Assembly (NCBI GenBank): GCA_023653785.1
Contig: JAMKCH010049012.1
Span: 62,001-126,000, forward strand
Origin: Ophioderma brevispina
Lineage: Eukaryota > Echinodermata > Ophiuroidea > Amphilepidida > Ophiodermatidae
Length of the DNA stretch: 64,000 nucleotides
Reading direction: 5' to 3'
The position numbers were made by a program, and so were the translations under genes. Shown piece after piece: positions 35,401-44,960 of this stretch. The first letter of the stretch is position 1, and each line of letters starts with the position of its first letter. The notes beneath the pieces are model-generated. The model was not told the DNA's origin. It worked only from the letters and a program-made list of their open reading frames with translations, and ran no database searches.

Positions 35401-35639
35401 TTCACATCGAGAAGACGAAGAGTAAAGTATGTTCACGCAATAACATCGTGAACAAACTCACTGGCACAAGATGGGGGTTCTCGCCCACATACCCTAAGAT
35501 CGACGGCACTTGCTCTGTGCAACTCATGTGCAGAGTATGCTTGCCCTGTATGGGAAAGATCAAACCATGCCAAGAAGCTTGATTCAGCGTTAAATACCTC
35601 CTGCCGGTTTATCACAGGATGCCTCCGTCCAACACCAAC

Positions 35640-35659
35640 AAAAAAAAAAAAAAAAAAAA
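35640..35659. repeat. Poly-A run at the LINE internal duplication
   Basis: About 20 A bases between 35638, where copy 1 breaks off within ACACCAAC, and 35660, where copy 2 begins CTACTCCATAAG. The same point in copy 2 (36521) continues GGAAAACTTAC, so the A run is not part of the LINE. Confidence 0.9.
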
Positions 35660-36521
35660 CTACTCCATAAGAATCTGGAAATCACCAAGAACATACGCTT
35701 GACTGAGCTTATCAAGGGATTGCTGGTAAACAGGATGTTCTTTGTTCAGCTAGGAGCGAAGAAGAGTCGATGGCGTAGGCTCAAGAATGGAAAACCACAA
35801 GAGAGCGTGCTTGCAACTCTCCTGTTCAACATCTATACCAACGACCAACCTATGAGTACAGGAACCTGTCGTTTTATTTATGCAGATGATCTTGGAATTA
35901 GCGCACAAGATGCAGACTTCACAGCTGTTGAAGAGAGACTCTCCAAAGCTTTGGAAGATGATGAAGAAGAAGATCACGAAGAAGAAGAGATGATGATGAA
36001 GACGAAGAGATGATGAAGAAGAGATGATGAAGAAGAAGATATGATGAAGAAGAAGAGATGATGATGAAGAAGAAGAGATGGTGAAGAAGAAGAGATGATG
36101 AAGAAGAAGAGATGATGAAGAAGAGATGCAAATCCATCCAAGACACAGGTGTGTGCTTTCCATCTATGTAACCGTGAAGCCAAACGTCAGCTTAAAGTTA
36201 CCCGGTCTGGAACACCCCTGGAGTACTGTGATAACCATGTCTACCTAGGAGTTACCTTAGACCGCACTCTCTCTTATAAGATTCACATCGAGAAGACGAA
36301 GAGTAAAGTATGTTCACGCAATAACGTCGTGAACAAACTCACTGGCACAAGATGGGGGTTCTCGCCCACATACCCTAAGATCGACGGCACTTGCTCTGTG
36401 CAACTCATGTGCAGAGTATGCTTGCCCTGTATGGGAAAGATCAACCCATGCCAAGAAGCTTGATTCAGCGTTAAATACCTCCGGCCGGCTTATCACAGGA
36501 TGCCTCCGTCCAACACCAACG
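35660..36521 (+). repeat. Second copy of a LINE segment
   Basis: Repeats 34920-35638 in the same orientation with near identity, from motif A flank through YADD (35880-35891) to the C-terminal region. It differs chiefly by a ~170 bp GAA/GAT-rich block (35956-36127) replacing a short coding piece, and by SYKIHIEKTK being intact where copy 1 lacks a few codons around 35398. Confidence 0.9.
35956..36127. repeat. GAA/GAT-rich tract inside LINE RT
   Basis: Repeated GATGAAGAAGAAGA units replace ~50 bp of RT coding sequence that are present in copy 1 (35218-35265). The minus-strand serine-rich frame over it is a translation artefact of the repeat. Confidence 0.88.
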
Positions 36522-36684
36522 GAAAACTTACACATCCTAGCAGGAATTGCTCCAACAGATATCCGCCGTAGCGTAGCGAGCATGCAAGAGCGTAGCTGCC
36601 AAGTATCTAATGTGAAGCACCTATGTCTGGACAGATACCTGCTGCCAACCGCCTTAAATCCAGAGAGAGTTTCTTAAGCAAAGT
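36522..36684 (+). pseudogene. LINE C-terminal segment before the foldback insertion
   Basis: Encodes segments like ENLHILAGIAPTDIRRS and SCQVSNVKHPM and SGQIPAANRLKSRESFLSK across frames. These parallel DNLYR..., IVAKY.VWSTPC and GQRPVADRHRLL in the related minus-strand LINE at 61.1-61.3 kb. The family match continues after the insertion at 39422. Confidence 0.7.
36677..36684. repeat. 8 bp target duplication AGCAAAGT (left)
   Basis: Directly precedes the inverted-repeat terminus ATGGCACGCC and is repeated exactly at 39422-39429. Confidence 0.88.
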
Positions 36685-36734
36685 ATGGCACGCCACGCAC
36701 GACAAATCCCCAGCGAGTAACACCGCACCACGCC

Positions 36735-37145
36735 GAGTTACCGCGCTATCTATCCAGTTTGCCTCGCTACACCTCCAGTTTACATCCCTACTTTTCAAGT
36801 TTACATCGCCGCAACCCGAGTTTCCGTCACTACACCTCGAGTTTCCAGCGCTACGCCTCGAGTTTCCGTCGCTACACCTCGAGTTTCCATCGCTACACAG
36901 CGAGTTTCCAACGCTACAGTTCGAGTTTCCAGCGCTATACCTCCAGTTTCTGTCGCTATACCCTGAGTTTCCGCCGCTAGGCCTCGAGTTTGCAACGCTA
37001 CACCTCGAGTTCCCCTCATGACACCTCGAGTTTGCAGCGCTACACTGCGGGTTTGCAACGCTACACGTCGAGTGTATGCATCGCCACGACTCGAGTTTCG
37101 AATTACAGCGCTACTCGAGTTTACATCGCCGCAACTCGAGTTTAA
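36735..37145. repeat. Foldback left arm: 21 bp minisatellite
   Basis: About 18-20 degenerate units close to TCGAGTTTCCGTCGCTACACC. Because 21 is a multiple of three, the array stays open over many units and encodes a seven-residue repeat (L-E-F-P-S-L-H on the plus strand). That is a by-product of the period and not evidence of a protein. Confidence 0.9.
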
Positions 37146-37329
37146 ATAAAATTTTTCATCAAGGAGAGGGAATATGAACTTTTAAATGGGGAAAACAAGG
37201 GTGAATCCTTTTTTTACAGAAGCGAGGGGGGAATGCGAAATTTTGCACCACAAATTGTTGAAATCCTCAATCCCATGGGTGAATCCAGCAGCACCAGTTT
37301 AGAAATAAGAACGATAAGGCCGCGTAATG

Positions 37330-38060
37330 CCCTCATTCCAAAACCCATTTTCCTATGCAAATTTAGTAGAAAATATTTTAAATTTGTAAGTGGTTTACTT
37401 TTTTAATTCTTTGGAATAATCAACCCTTGCAATGTTAGCTTTCCAAAACAAATTTTCCATGCAAATTAGAAACAATTTGAAATTTGTGTTTCACTTTTTA
37501 ATGCTTATAGGTATAATCAACGGGTTTAAAAAGTAAATTATTGATGGTTAGGTTTTGCTTGAATGAATCATCAAAGCGGCCCGGGGGTGGGGGAGGGGGC
37601 AACCCTTGCAATGTTCGCTTTCCAAAACACGTTTTCCCATGCAAATTGGATGGAAACAATTGGTAATTTGTATGTGGTTCTAGGTATGATAAGTGGTAAT
37701 AGGTATGATCCACGGTTATAGGTATGATCCATGAATCACGGGTAAAGTGTTCATGGAAAGTTCATATAATAAGCGGCCCGGAGGGTGGGTGCAGGAGGGC
37801 CCTCCCGCGCGTGTCCCCTCTCGCGCAAAGCGCGGAACCCTTGCAATGTTCACTTTCCAAAACACATTTTCTCATGCAAATCTTATAGAAACAATTTCAA
37901 ATTTGTAAGTGGTTCACTTTATAAGATATGGTTTTAGCTCCACGTTGAGAGGCAGGAGCCTCCCGCGCTTGTTCACTTTCCAAAACACCTCATGCAAATG
38001 TTATAGGCCTAAGTATGATCAACGGTTGTAAAAAGTATAATATAGTTGATGGGTTTAGGT
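37330..38060. repeat. Foldback loop: five-unit degenerate tandem array
   Basis: Units share AACCCTTGCAATGTT, CTTTCCAAAACA, CATGCAAAT, GAAACAATTT and AAATTTGTAAGTGGTTCACT, at irregular spacing. Octamer ATGCAAAT occurs at 37355, 37459, 37639, 37874 and 37992. GC-rich inserts (37575-37600, 37770-37830) separate some units. Confidence 0.8.
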
Positions 38061-38219
38061 TTTGTTTTAATTAATTATATGTAAAACATTCGTACAGAAT
38101 TTGTATAGGGGTCAACATTGAAAGTTATTTTAATTATATTTTAAACACTTGCAAATTATTGCCTGAGGAAAGAAGACTACCAAAAAGTATAGTTTTGATT
38201 ATGTTAAATGTTTACTTAC

Positions 38220-38530
38220 CGAGATAAAGGTCAAAGAAGGTCAATGCCAATTGGATTATATTGCCCATGACCTATTTTGTTACATAACATGATAACTATG
38301 CATTGCGGATGCTACAAACTATTCCTTATTTTGACACATTAAGCTAGATGAACAATTTGTTTCATTTTTTACCCAAATTGGAGCAACGTCTGATTTTGTT
38401 TATGTACAAATGGAAATTGACTTTTTTAAATACAATTTTAGCCATTGTTACCCAATAAAGCTAAAACCAATGGTCATAGATATTACAAAACTATACATTT
38501 TTGGAATCCTTATGACTAGGAACACATTCA
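38220..38530. mobile_element. Fragment of the 51.9-53.2 kb inverted-repeat element
   Basis: The stretch 38366-38525 aligns in the same orientation with about 52990-53150 (AAATTGGAGCAAC, TGTACAAAT, TTTTTGGAATCCTT, GACTAGGAA(C)ACA). The stretch 38220-38365 aligns in the opposite orientation with about 52750-52910 (AAATTGTT, CTAGCTTAA, AAATAAGGAATAGTTTG). Together they form a compact, rearranged copy nested in the foldback loop. Confidence 0.65.
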
Positions 38531-38954
38531 ATATTATTTCGGTAAAAATCTGAAAGATCCATTGTGAGAATCTTGCCATGTAGAATGACTGTGAATATCC
38601 TGCATCCGATGTAGCCTTTCAATTCTATTTAGGTCGATATCAGGGCTCTCTATTTCTCCGAGCAAATCCATAACCCCTCTTATGTATTCCTCTAATTCAT
38701 TTGCATTAATGAGGGACAAAATCCAAAAATAACAGCAGAGCAAAAATGAAACAGATCGCCATCACAGATCTATGAAACTGTGATCTTGTTGCTGACTAAA
38801 CTCATAATTGAGATTGATGAAGCTTTAAAAACGTGCACAAATGTTCGTAATGTCCTTTTCCCAGAACATGCTAAGACCCTGATAGCGCTTCTGGGGTACC
38901 TGTTCTTTAAATTAATTCTCGGCGAGTTTAAAAATCTCAAGCAGTGCTGTAAAT

Positions 38955-39365
38955 TCCAAACTCGGGTTGCGGCGCTGTAAACTCGAGGTGTAGCGCTGTA
39001 AACTCGAGACGCAGCGCTGTAAACTCGAGGTGTAGCGCTGTAAACTTGAGACACAGCGTTGTCAACTCGAGGCGTCGCTCTGCCAACTCGAGGTATAGCA
39101 CTGCAAACTCGCAATGTAGCTATATAAACTCGAGGTGTAGCGCTGCAAACTCGCAGTATAGCGCTGCAAACTCGCAGTGTAACGCTGCAAACTCGAGATG
39201 TAGCGATCCAGTAGCGATGCAACTGGGGTTGCGGCGATGTAAACTCGGGTTTCGGTGATGTAAACTCGATGTGTAGTGAAGGAAACTCGGGTTGCGGCGA
39301 TGTAAACTCGAGGAGTAGGGATGTAAACTGGAGGTGTAGCGAGGCAAACTGGATAGATAGCGCGG
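38955..39365. repeat. Foldback right arm: 21 bp minisatellite, inverted
   Basis: Reverse-oriented units (AACTCGAGGTGTAGCGCTGTA and variants). The 257-codon minus-strand frame at 39543-38770, the longest in the window, is generated by this repeat and is not regarded as a gene. The next ~105 bp inward from the terminus match the left end nearly perfectly. Confidence 0.9.
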
Positions 39366-39421
39366 TAACTCGGCGTGGTGCGGTGTTACTCGCTGCGGAT
39401 TTGTCGTGTGTGGCGTGCCAT

Positions 39422-39429
39422 AGCAAAGT
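39422..39429. repeat. 8 bp target duplication AGCAAAGT (right)
   Basis: Follows the terminus ...GGCGTGCCAT and equals 36677-36684. After it, LINE coding sequence resumes (KVQPLETVSKELKRVVLWKE to 39535). Confidence 0.88.
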
Positions 39430-39535
39430 CCAACCTCTTGAAACAGTCTCTAAAGAGCTTAAGAGAGTCGTCTTGTGGAAAGAAAGACTTACCATCAACA
39501 AAGTAACATCATGGTATTGAACCTGGGGTCCGTTC

Positions 39536-40394
39536 CCCAACACGTACTTACGACACTGGTAGCCTACCTTTATACCAAGTAATGCGCAACTTCACTACTA
39601 AGTTCATACTGCGTTCCCGAAACTCGTACGGAGCTACCTGACAACTAAAATTTACGACTGAGGTCTACGTCGATACTAGTTGTGACTTAGTTCACTACTA
39701 TTGTGTTACACGCGTTCCACAAATTGACACGTAAAGCAGTTGTGAACTAAGTCCGACCAAAAGTTACGCACAAAACTACGTCTACTAGGGGTAGACTTAA
39801 CAAATATTAGCAACGATTTCATTCTGTGCAGCTTGATGCGATCATGGCTGCGGCGGTGGTGACGGGTGGTCGTCATCGATTAGGGAAAATGGGTCCCGAA
39901 ATACTAATTCTAGATTATACAAACCAATGGAGAAGGTTTAGAAGACTACGGGCTTATACCACATAACTATTCGAACTATGCTACACAAAGAAACACCTCT
40001 TTAAGGTACTGATTACATAATACAGTAAATTCCTAGAAGGTTTATATTGAAAACGGTGAAAAGTAAAATAATAATATTCATAATAATAATAATAATAATA
40101 ATAATATGACTAAACACATATATGTCTTCAGTGTTATTGTATAATTTAACCTCTTAAAAATGAACGTAAACTATAAACATAAAACAGTCTATTAATCATC
40201 TTTGTGATTATATTTTTGTATCAGAATTTGCAGTAACATATTTTGGAATTTTGAGGATGGATCAAGTTTTGAGTTTTGAGGATGGATCAAATTGTTTTGT
40301 ATTCAATATTAAAATAACGCTTTTATGTTAAACGTGAGCACAATCACTTTTCGGACACATTGTATTATTATCGAAATCCTGTTTTCCAATGATC
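39536..40394. other. No recognisable gene; AAT microsatellite
   Basis: The stretch 39600-39790 has several ACTTAGTTCAC/AACTAAGT motifs on both strands, suggesting a small palindromic repeat. An (AAT)n tract lies at 40081-40106. No coding support. Confidence 0.5.
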
Positions 40395-40560
40395 TTCTTT
40401 TTCTTTATGATCTCCACTTTCCTTCACGATCTTCTTCTTTTTCATCATCTTCATATTCATGTTCTTCATCTTTATCTTTTCTTCTTCTTCTTCATCATCA
40501 TCGCTTTTCTTTTCTTCATGCTTCCATGATTTTCATTTTCTTTCTTCATGATCTTCTTCT
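40395..40560. repeat. Pyrimidine-rich (CTT/CAT) tract
   Basis: Imperfect TTCTTC, ATCTTC and TTCATCATC units, similar in composition to the complement of the GAA/GAT tract in the LINE at 36.0 kb. The short frame over it is a repeat artefact. Confidence 0.85.
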
Positions 40561-40754
40561 AACCGATGGAGACATTAAATACAATAAACTGTAAAACTTT
40601 TGCCAGACGATCACTGCAATGTATACAGAGTGGTGTCAAATGATTCCCCTATCTAAAAAAACATCAATTTTTAAGCTACTTAGCTAAAAATTGAACAAAT
40701 GAGAGAAATCGAAAATTAAGCGGTCACACGAAACCATATAACTTTAATTTTTTT

Positions 40755-41030
40755 TCCGAAAGTCGTTCGACCCTGTCGGACTAAAAATCCTTCGGAACAT
40801 CAACCAGTTTTAGCTCTTCGGACAAACGACCATTCGTACCCTTTACCTTTTTTCGGAATATAAACCCTTCGGAACATCCACCGATCGCACAAATGAATCT
40901 TCTTATTCGGAATTACGACCCTTCGGAATAAAAACCTTTTGGACTATAAACCTCTGTAGGTTTCTACATCGGAAAAAAGACCCTTCGGACAGAAACCTTT
41001 CGGACCAAAGACTCTTCGGAACACCCCGAG
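40755..41030. repeat. Degenerate TTCGGA minisatellite
   Basis: About 17-19 occurrences of a 14-17 bp unit close to CCCTTCGGAATAAAGA, spaced irregularly. The core TTCGGA is best conserved, while the following A(A/C)(A/C)AA.GACC portion varies. Confidence 0.85.
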
Positions 41031-42191
41031 CGGCAGTCTTTTGAATCACGCAATCGGTTTTCCGCTCTGTCCACAAAATCCAAATTGACGGCGTTCAGTA
41101 GGTATTTGTCAGAGATGCCTCAAAACTTTCTCCACCAACTAGGAAAGTCATGCGCAAATCGCGAGGCCGTGCGAAGCGAGACGTCTTTGTGCAATTAGGC
41201 AAACTTCTTTGCAAGCATAATATGTTTAGGAACCAAAGTATATGTCGTCATATACCTAACCAATGGAAATGATAAACTAAAGCTATATAAGAAAAAAAAA
41301 TGAAATTCATCACTTAAAAATCAAAATGGCCGGTTCAATCAGTGTTCTTTTTTAATCGCGTGCATGCTCTGCATTTTGCCTATATAGTAACAATCTAGAA
41401 ACATAAAGCAATAACAGCACAATCTTTTGAAGAGCGTACCCAATTTTCCGGATATTTTGAGATTTTTGCACAGTTGCATTGGTAATGGGCTAGTAAACAA
41501 TACCTGTAAATGCTGGAGCTGAACAATTTCTATGTGTCGCAAAATAAGGAATTTTGTAATTAGAAATAATTAATACCGGAGATCTCCGATAATAATTCAA
41601 CGGCTGCTGGAAAATTATTTCAATATTAAATAGCGCCATGTACGTGTCAACGCTCATCCATTAGTTGTTCCTTCGGTTCGGGCAAGTCAAGTTACATGTC
41701 ATTTTCGTGAGGTCATTTTCGTGAGGTGGTACTATTTTCGTGACTATTTCACGACGGACGGACATATATTTGGCGTTTCCAGCTCCACCATATTATTACA
41801 AGAGGGACCCCAATTCTAATTACAAAATCGCTTCTTTTATGACAAATACGCATTTTTGAGCAATTCCACTCGCAGATATAGTTTACTAGACAATTATAAA
41901 AAAATATATAAACTGTGCATTTCTGTAAATATTTTGACTTTATTTGTTAGACCAGTTCCTAGGCTAAATCCTCGTATTCAATTCCATGGACCCTAACCTA
42001 AGATATTGTCAATGAACACAAAGGATAAAATACTGCTTGGGCCAGTTTCACTTGAAGATTAAAGAAACTAAAGGTATAAGGCGTGTAGCGTCATTGTGGG
42101 AATAAACCGTTTCAAACAAAAGAATATTGTACAAATTCGAGTGAATGTATTATCATGCATTGAACTAATCAATATATTATTTTTCAAACAG
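41031..42191. other. No recognisable gene
   Basis: Short frames only. A small direct repeat, CATTTTCGTGAGGT, occurs twice at 41699-41727. The stretch 41450-41520 (GGATATTTTGAGATTTTT, ACAGTTGCATTGGTAAT) recurs near 46320-46380, so it is a dispersed repeat. Confidence 0.5.
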
Positions 42192-42587
42192 TGAAAGCAC
42201 CAGAAATTGTGTTGTGGGGGAAATGGCGGACTCACTTCAAGGGGACAATAATCATGAAATTCATGTAAATTTTGGGAATTTGACTGCTGAAACTAATGGA
42301 ACAGCCACAAGTCTCTGTTGGGGACAAATGTGCAGACAACGCTCAAATGTGGAGGGCCAATTTACCCGTCCCCTATTCGCCACCGCCTCCAAGATGCCGG
42401 GGATGAACATAATGAAGAAACAAATGTTAAACAAAGAACAATAAAGGAAAGGATGGTTGGTGTTCAAAGGCCTCAGTTTACTTTCAACGAGGGTGTTTTA
42501 ATGGTTCTACCTTCTGCTGAAACCTGGAGTAAGGCTGAGAATTTCCCAAATGCTACATGCATTTTATTGGCAATTGTGACATTATAA
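42192..42587 (+). CDS. Possible terminal exon, unrecognised
   Basis: A good splice-acceptor-like sequence (TATTTTTCAAACAG, ending 42191) is followed by an open frame, STRNCVVGEMADSLQGDNNH and on to NFGNLTAETNG, ending at 42444. A second overlapping frame (42318-42587) stays open longer. An AATAAA lies 60 bp after the second stop (42650-42655). These three signals in order would fit a last exon, or a retrocopy, of a host gene. I recognise no domain, and one frameshift would be needed to join the frames. Speculative. Confidence 0.25.
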
Positions 42588-42649
42588 AGTTATAAATTAT
42601 GTTATATCACACGAAGTAGCACTTTATACCTATTTTTATGTTGATTTTC

Positions 42650-42655
42650 AATAAA
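42650..42655 (+). promoter_or_regulatory. Possible polyadenylation signal AATAAA
   Basis: Canonical hexamer placed 60 bp after the open frame ending at 42587. Such hexamers occur by chance in AT-rich DNA, and the support is its position only. Confidence 0.25.
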
Positions 42656-42710
42656 GAATGGCAAGTGTCTCAGATCGTCTTCTTATCGTGTCCAAACACA
42701 GTGATTCTCA

Positions 42711-42917
42711 AATATGATCCAGCCAGAGATGGGTACAACGTCTGGCTGCTTCACTGAATTCCACACGGTCCTTATTTGTGCATTGTTGCTCCAACAGTGG
42801 GCAGACCAAGAGATGTTCCATAGTCTGTGGTGCTGTCCCACAACCACAGCTAGTATCTTGATCTGCTTCCAGGTAGCCCCATTTCTGCAAGGAAACTTTA
42901 GATCGGCCAGTTCTAAA
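42711..42917 (-). pseudogene. LINE C-terminal zinc-finger fragment
   Basis: The minus strand encodes FRTGRSKVSLQKWGY, then SCGCGTAPQTMEHLLVCPLL, ending in HLWLDHI. The C-x-C-G...Q-T-x-x-H-L-L-x-C-P-L motif is the terminal zinc finger of jockey/I-type LINE ORF2 proteins. It is nearly identical to 53486-53710 (plus). A 52 bp tandem duplication around CTGCAAGGAAACTTTAG (42885 and 42937) sits at its upstream edge. Confidence 0.8.
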
Positions 42918-42970
42918 ACTGGCCAGTTCTATTGTTCTGCAAGGAAACTTTAGATCGGCCAGTTCTAAAG

Positions 42971-43770
42971 ATAAAGGCCAGTTCTCAGATAATTGGCCAT
43001 AACTCCTAAAGCAGACCCCCAAATTACACCAACTAAAAATCTCATGAAAGCTGGAACATTCATAGAAAGAATCAGTTAACATCCAGTTGAAATGAACTTA
43101 AGTTTTGGGCCAAAAATAATCTTTTATTGTATAGTGTTTTTTTTTGGGGGGGGGGGGCGTCTGTAATTAAAATGGAGAACACAATTTCGGGCTTGAATTT
43201 GTGTTTTTCACTGAGCAATATGTAACATTATAACCTTGCCTTTCTCCGTCCCTTCTTTCCCTCGCTAAATTAATTGCACTCATGTTTTTGACATAATGTG
43301 TGATTTTATATTCCCCATTGAAGTAAGCAATACAGGTCGCATCTTGTCATTGACTCCATTAAACTAGACGCAAATCAATGGTTGTTGACATGCATGTATT
43401 AACGTGTCACTATGCATTACACCAAATTAATTGATTAAAAAGAAGCGATAATTTAATAAGTATATAAAGTTTTCATCTTAATAGAATGGGCTTCATTTTT
43501 AAAGTTTTACACTGATATTTCAATCCGTTTTGATGTGAGAGCAAACAATGTGATTTTGAAAGCCCCGCTGTAAAATTAATATTGGTCGACCAAAATGGGG
43601 CACATTTTTGCTCATAACTTCCAAACCACACACCCATTAGTCCTGAGATTTCACAGGGTGAATAAGAAAAATAGTAGTTTTCTTCAGCTACCACTTTTGA
43701 CCACTTCCGGTAAAACTTTGGGTTCCTGGGCGAGGCTGTTAACAATCGGACCGTGGACCTTCAATTTGTT
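42971..43770. other. No recognisable gene
   Basis: Contains a T-run followed by a G-run at 43138-43157. No coding frame is supported; 43473-43745 (minus) is open but unrecognised. Confidence 0.5.
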
Positions 43771-43900
43771 AACAATACGTGCAAAAGCATGGAGCCGGAT
43801 TTTTATATGGTTGCCATGGTAAACGTGAAGCATAATTCAAATTTGGAAGATCAAATCAAAAATTGGGCTCCACGGTTTTGTAGATCTATTTGTATTTATC
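43771..43900. repeat. 130 bp direct repeat, copy 1
   Basis: From AACAATACGTGCAAAAGC to TTTGTATTTATC; effectively identical to 44164-44293. It ends directly in a poly-A run. Confidence 0.9.
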
Positions 43901-43921
43901 AAAAAAAAAAAAAAAAAAAAA
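43901..43921. repeat. Poly-A run
   Basis: About 21 A bases between repeat copy 1 and a ~240 bp segment that contains short GGGAAAGAGAGATGGGAGTGAAA duplications (44000-44045). Confidence 0.9.
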
Positions 43922-44163
43922 GGGCTAATCGGGAAATTCTGCTGAAGCAACAGGGAAAGTGAAAAACGAAAGCACAAAGGTAAGGGGGACAAAGAAAGGG
44001 AAAGAGAGATGGGAGTGAAAGGGAAAGAGAGATGGGAGTGAAAGGGGAAGAGGGAGAGCTCCAGAGTCTTTTACCCCCACTATCCTGTGGGGAAAACACG
44101 GGAACAATCGGAACTTCTTAACGAAACCAAACTCGCACCGTACTTACGTGGAAGATATATGGG

Positions 44164-44293
44164 AACAATACGTGCAAAAGCATGGAGCCGGATTTTTATA
44201 TGGTTGCCATGGTAAACGTGAAGCATAATTCAAATTTGGAAGATCAAATCAAAAATTGGGCTCCACGGTTTTGTAGATCTATTTGTATTTATC
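44164..44293. repeat. 130 bp direct repeat, copy 2
   Basis: Same sequence as 43771-43900, continuing into ATATGACAAG instead of poly-A. Confidence 0.9.
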
Positions 44294-44960
44294 ATATGAC
44301 AAGTTGTATGATTTTTCAATGTTTTGTTTTCTAGTTACGTTTGTTTCCGTTTACAAGTTTGTGTATTGTAACGAAAAGAAATATAGTCCGAGGAGTCCGA
44401 GGAACATTCCGTTATATTGAAGGCGATTTTCATACCAAAATGCCGATTTATTATAATTAATATTGAAAGAATTATATAATTTGATGAATTCGTTCTCCTG
44501 TAATTCTTAAGTGTAATTTTGAAGTGATCGTAAGCAATGAAGGGGCGAAGACGGCGGTCGCCTGCGCCTGCCATAACAGCCCTTAATACTGTGCATTCGC
44601 TTCCACATTGTGGTTATCAGTTAGCTTTAAAGGGGAGCGAGAAAGTGGGCGAGGCAATATCACTGGAGTACGATTTCATTTTATTCGTGTATTGTACAGG
44701 CGTCATTGCAAAATGGAATTAAAGGGAAGAAATTAAATTTATTCCTACCTGTTTACACGACTGCCTCGTACATAGACACTTCCATAAATAATTAAACTCG
44801 TATTTATTTCGTGTATTTACTTTGTACTCTCTCAGTTTTTGAGGAGTACAAAGTTTGATGAAATGTGGTAAAGGCAGAGAAGGTATTCTAAATTTGTTAT
44901 AATCGCGATAGGCCCAACATGCTATATTATACATTAATAGCAGTAGAACTAAATCGCAAA

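Larger units (their letters stand above)
36685..39421. mobile_element. 2.7 kb foldback (TU/FB-like) transposon
   Basis: Both ends begin ATGGCACGCCAC(G/A)CACGAC, read inward. The first ~105 bp of the two ends are nearly identical (about two differences seen). Each then enters a long arm of 21 bp tandem repeats, and the arms flank a ~1.8 kb central loop. It is inserted in the LINE C-terminus with an 8 bp target duplication, AGCAAAGT. Long inverted arms made of short tandem repeats are the defining architecture of Drosophila FB and sea urchin TU elements; TU elements are reported with 8 bp duplications. No transposase is recognisable in the loop, so it is probably non-autonomous. Confidence 0.88.
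33273..39535 (+). mobile_element. Jockey-like LINE, interrupted by a foldback element
   Basis: An APE-type non-LTR retrotransposon in pieces. These are the endonuclease (33273-34030), linker (34032-34490), reverse transcriptase (34492-35400), a duplicated RT/C-terminal segment (35660-36521), C-terminal sequence (36522-36684) and, after a 2.7 kb insertion, further C-terminal sequence (39422-39535). Unlike the 9.7-17.2 kb element, long stretches remain open, so the sequence looks cleaner here. The C-terminal part resembles the minus-strand fragment at 60.8-61.4 kb, which belongs to the same family. No 3' tail is visible after 39535. Confidence 0.85.

Noticed and set aside
35750..36163. 137-codon serine-rich minus-strand ORF
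   Set aside because: Antisense of the LINE RT and its GAA/GAT tract; the serine and leucine runs are repeat translation.
38770..39543. 257-codon minus-strand ORF, the longest in the window
   Set aside because: It runs over the 21 bp minisatellite of the foldback arm; a period divisible by three keeps the frame open. No domain outside the repeat.
42897..42970. Regulatory doublet GATCGGCCAGTTCTAAA
   Set aside because: It is a 52 bp tandem duplication of LINE C-terminal coding sequence, not an operator.
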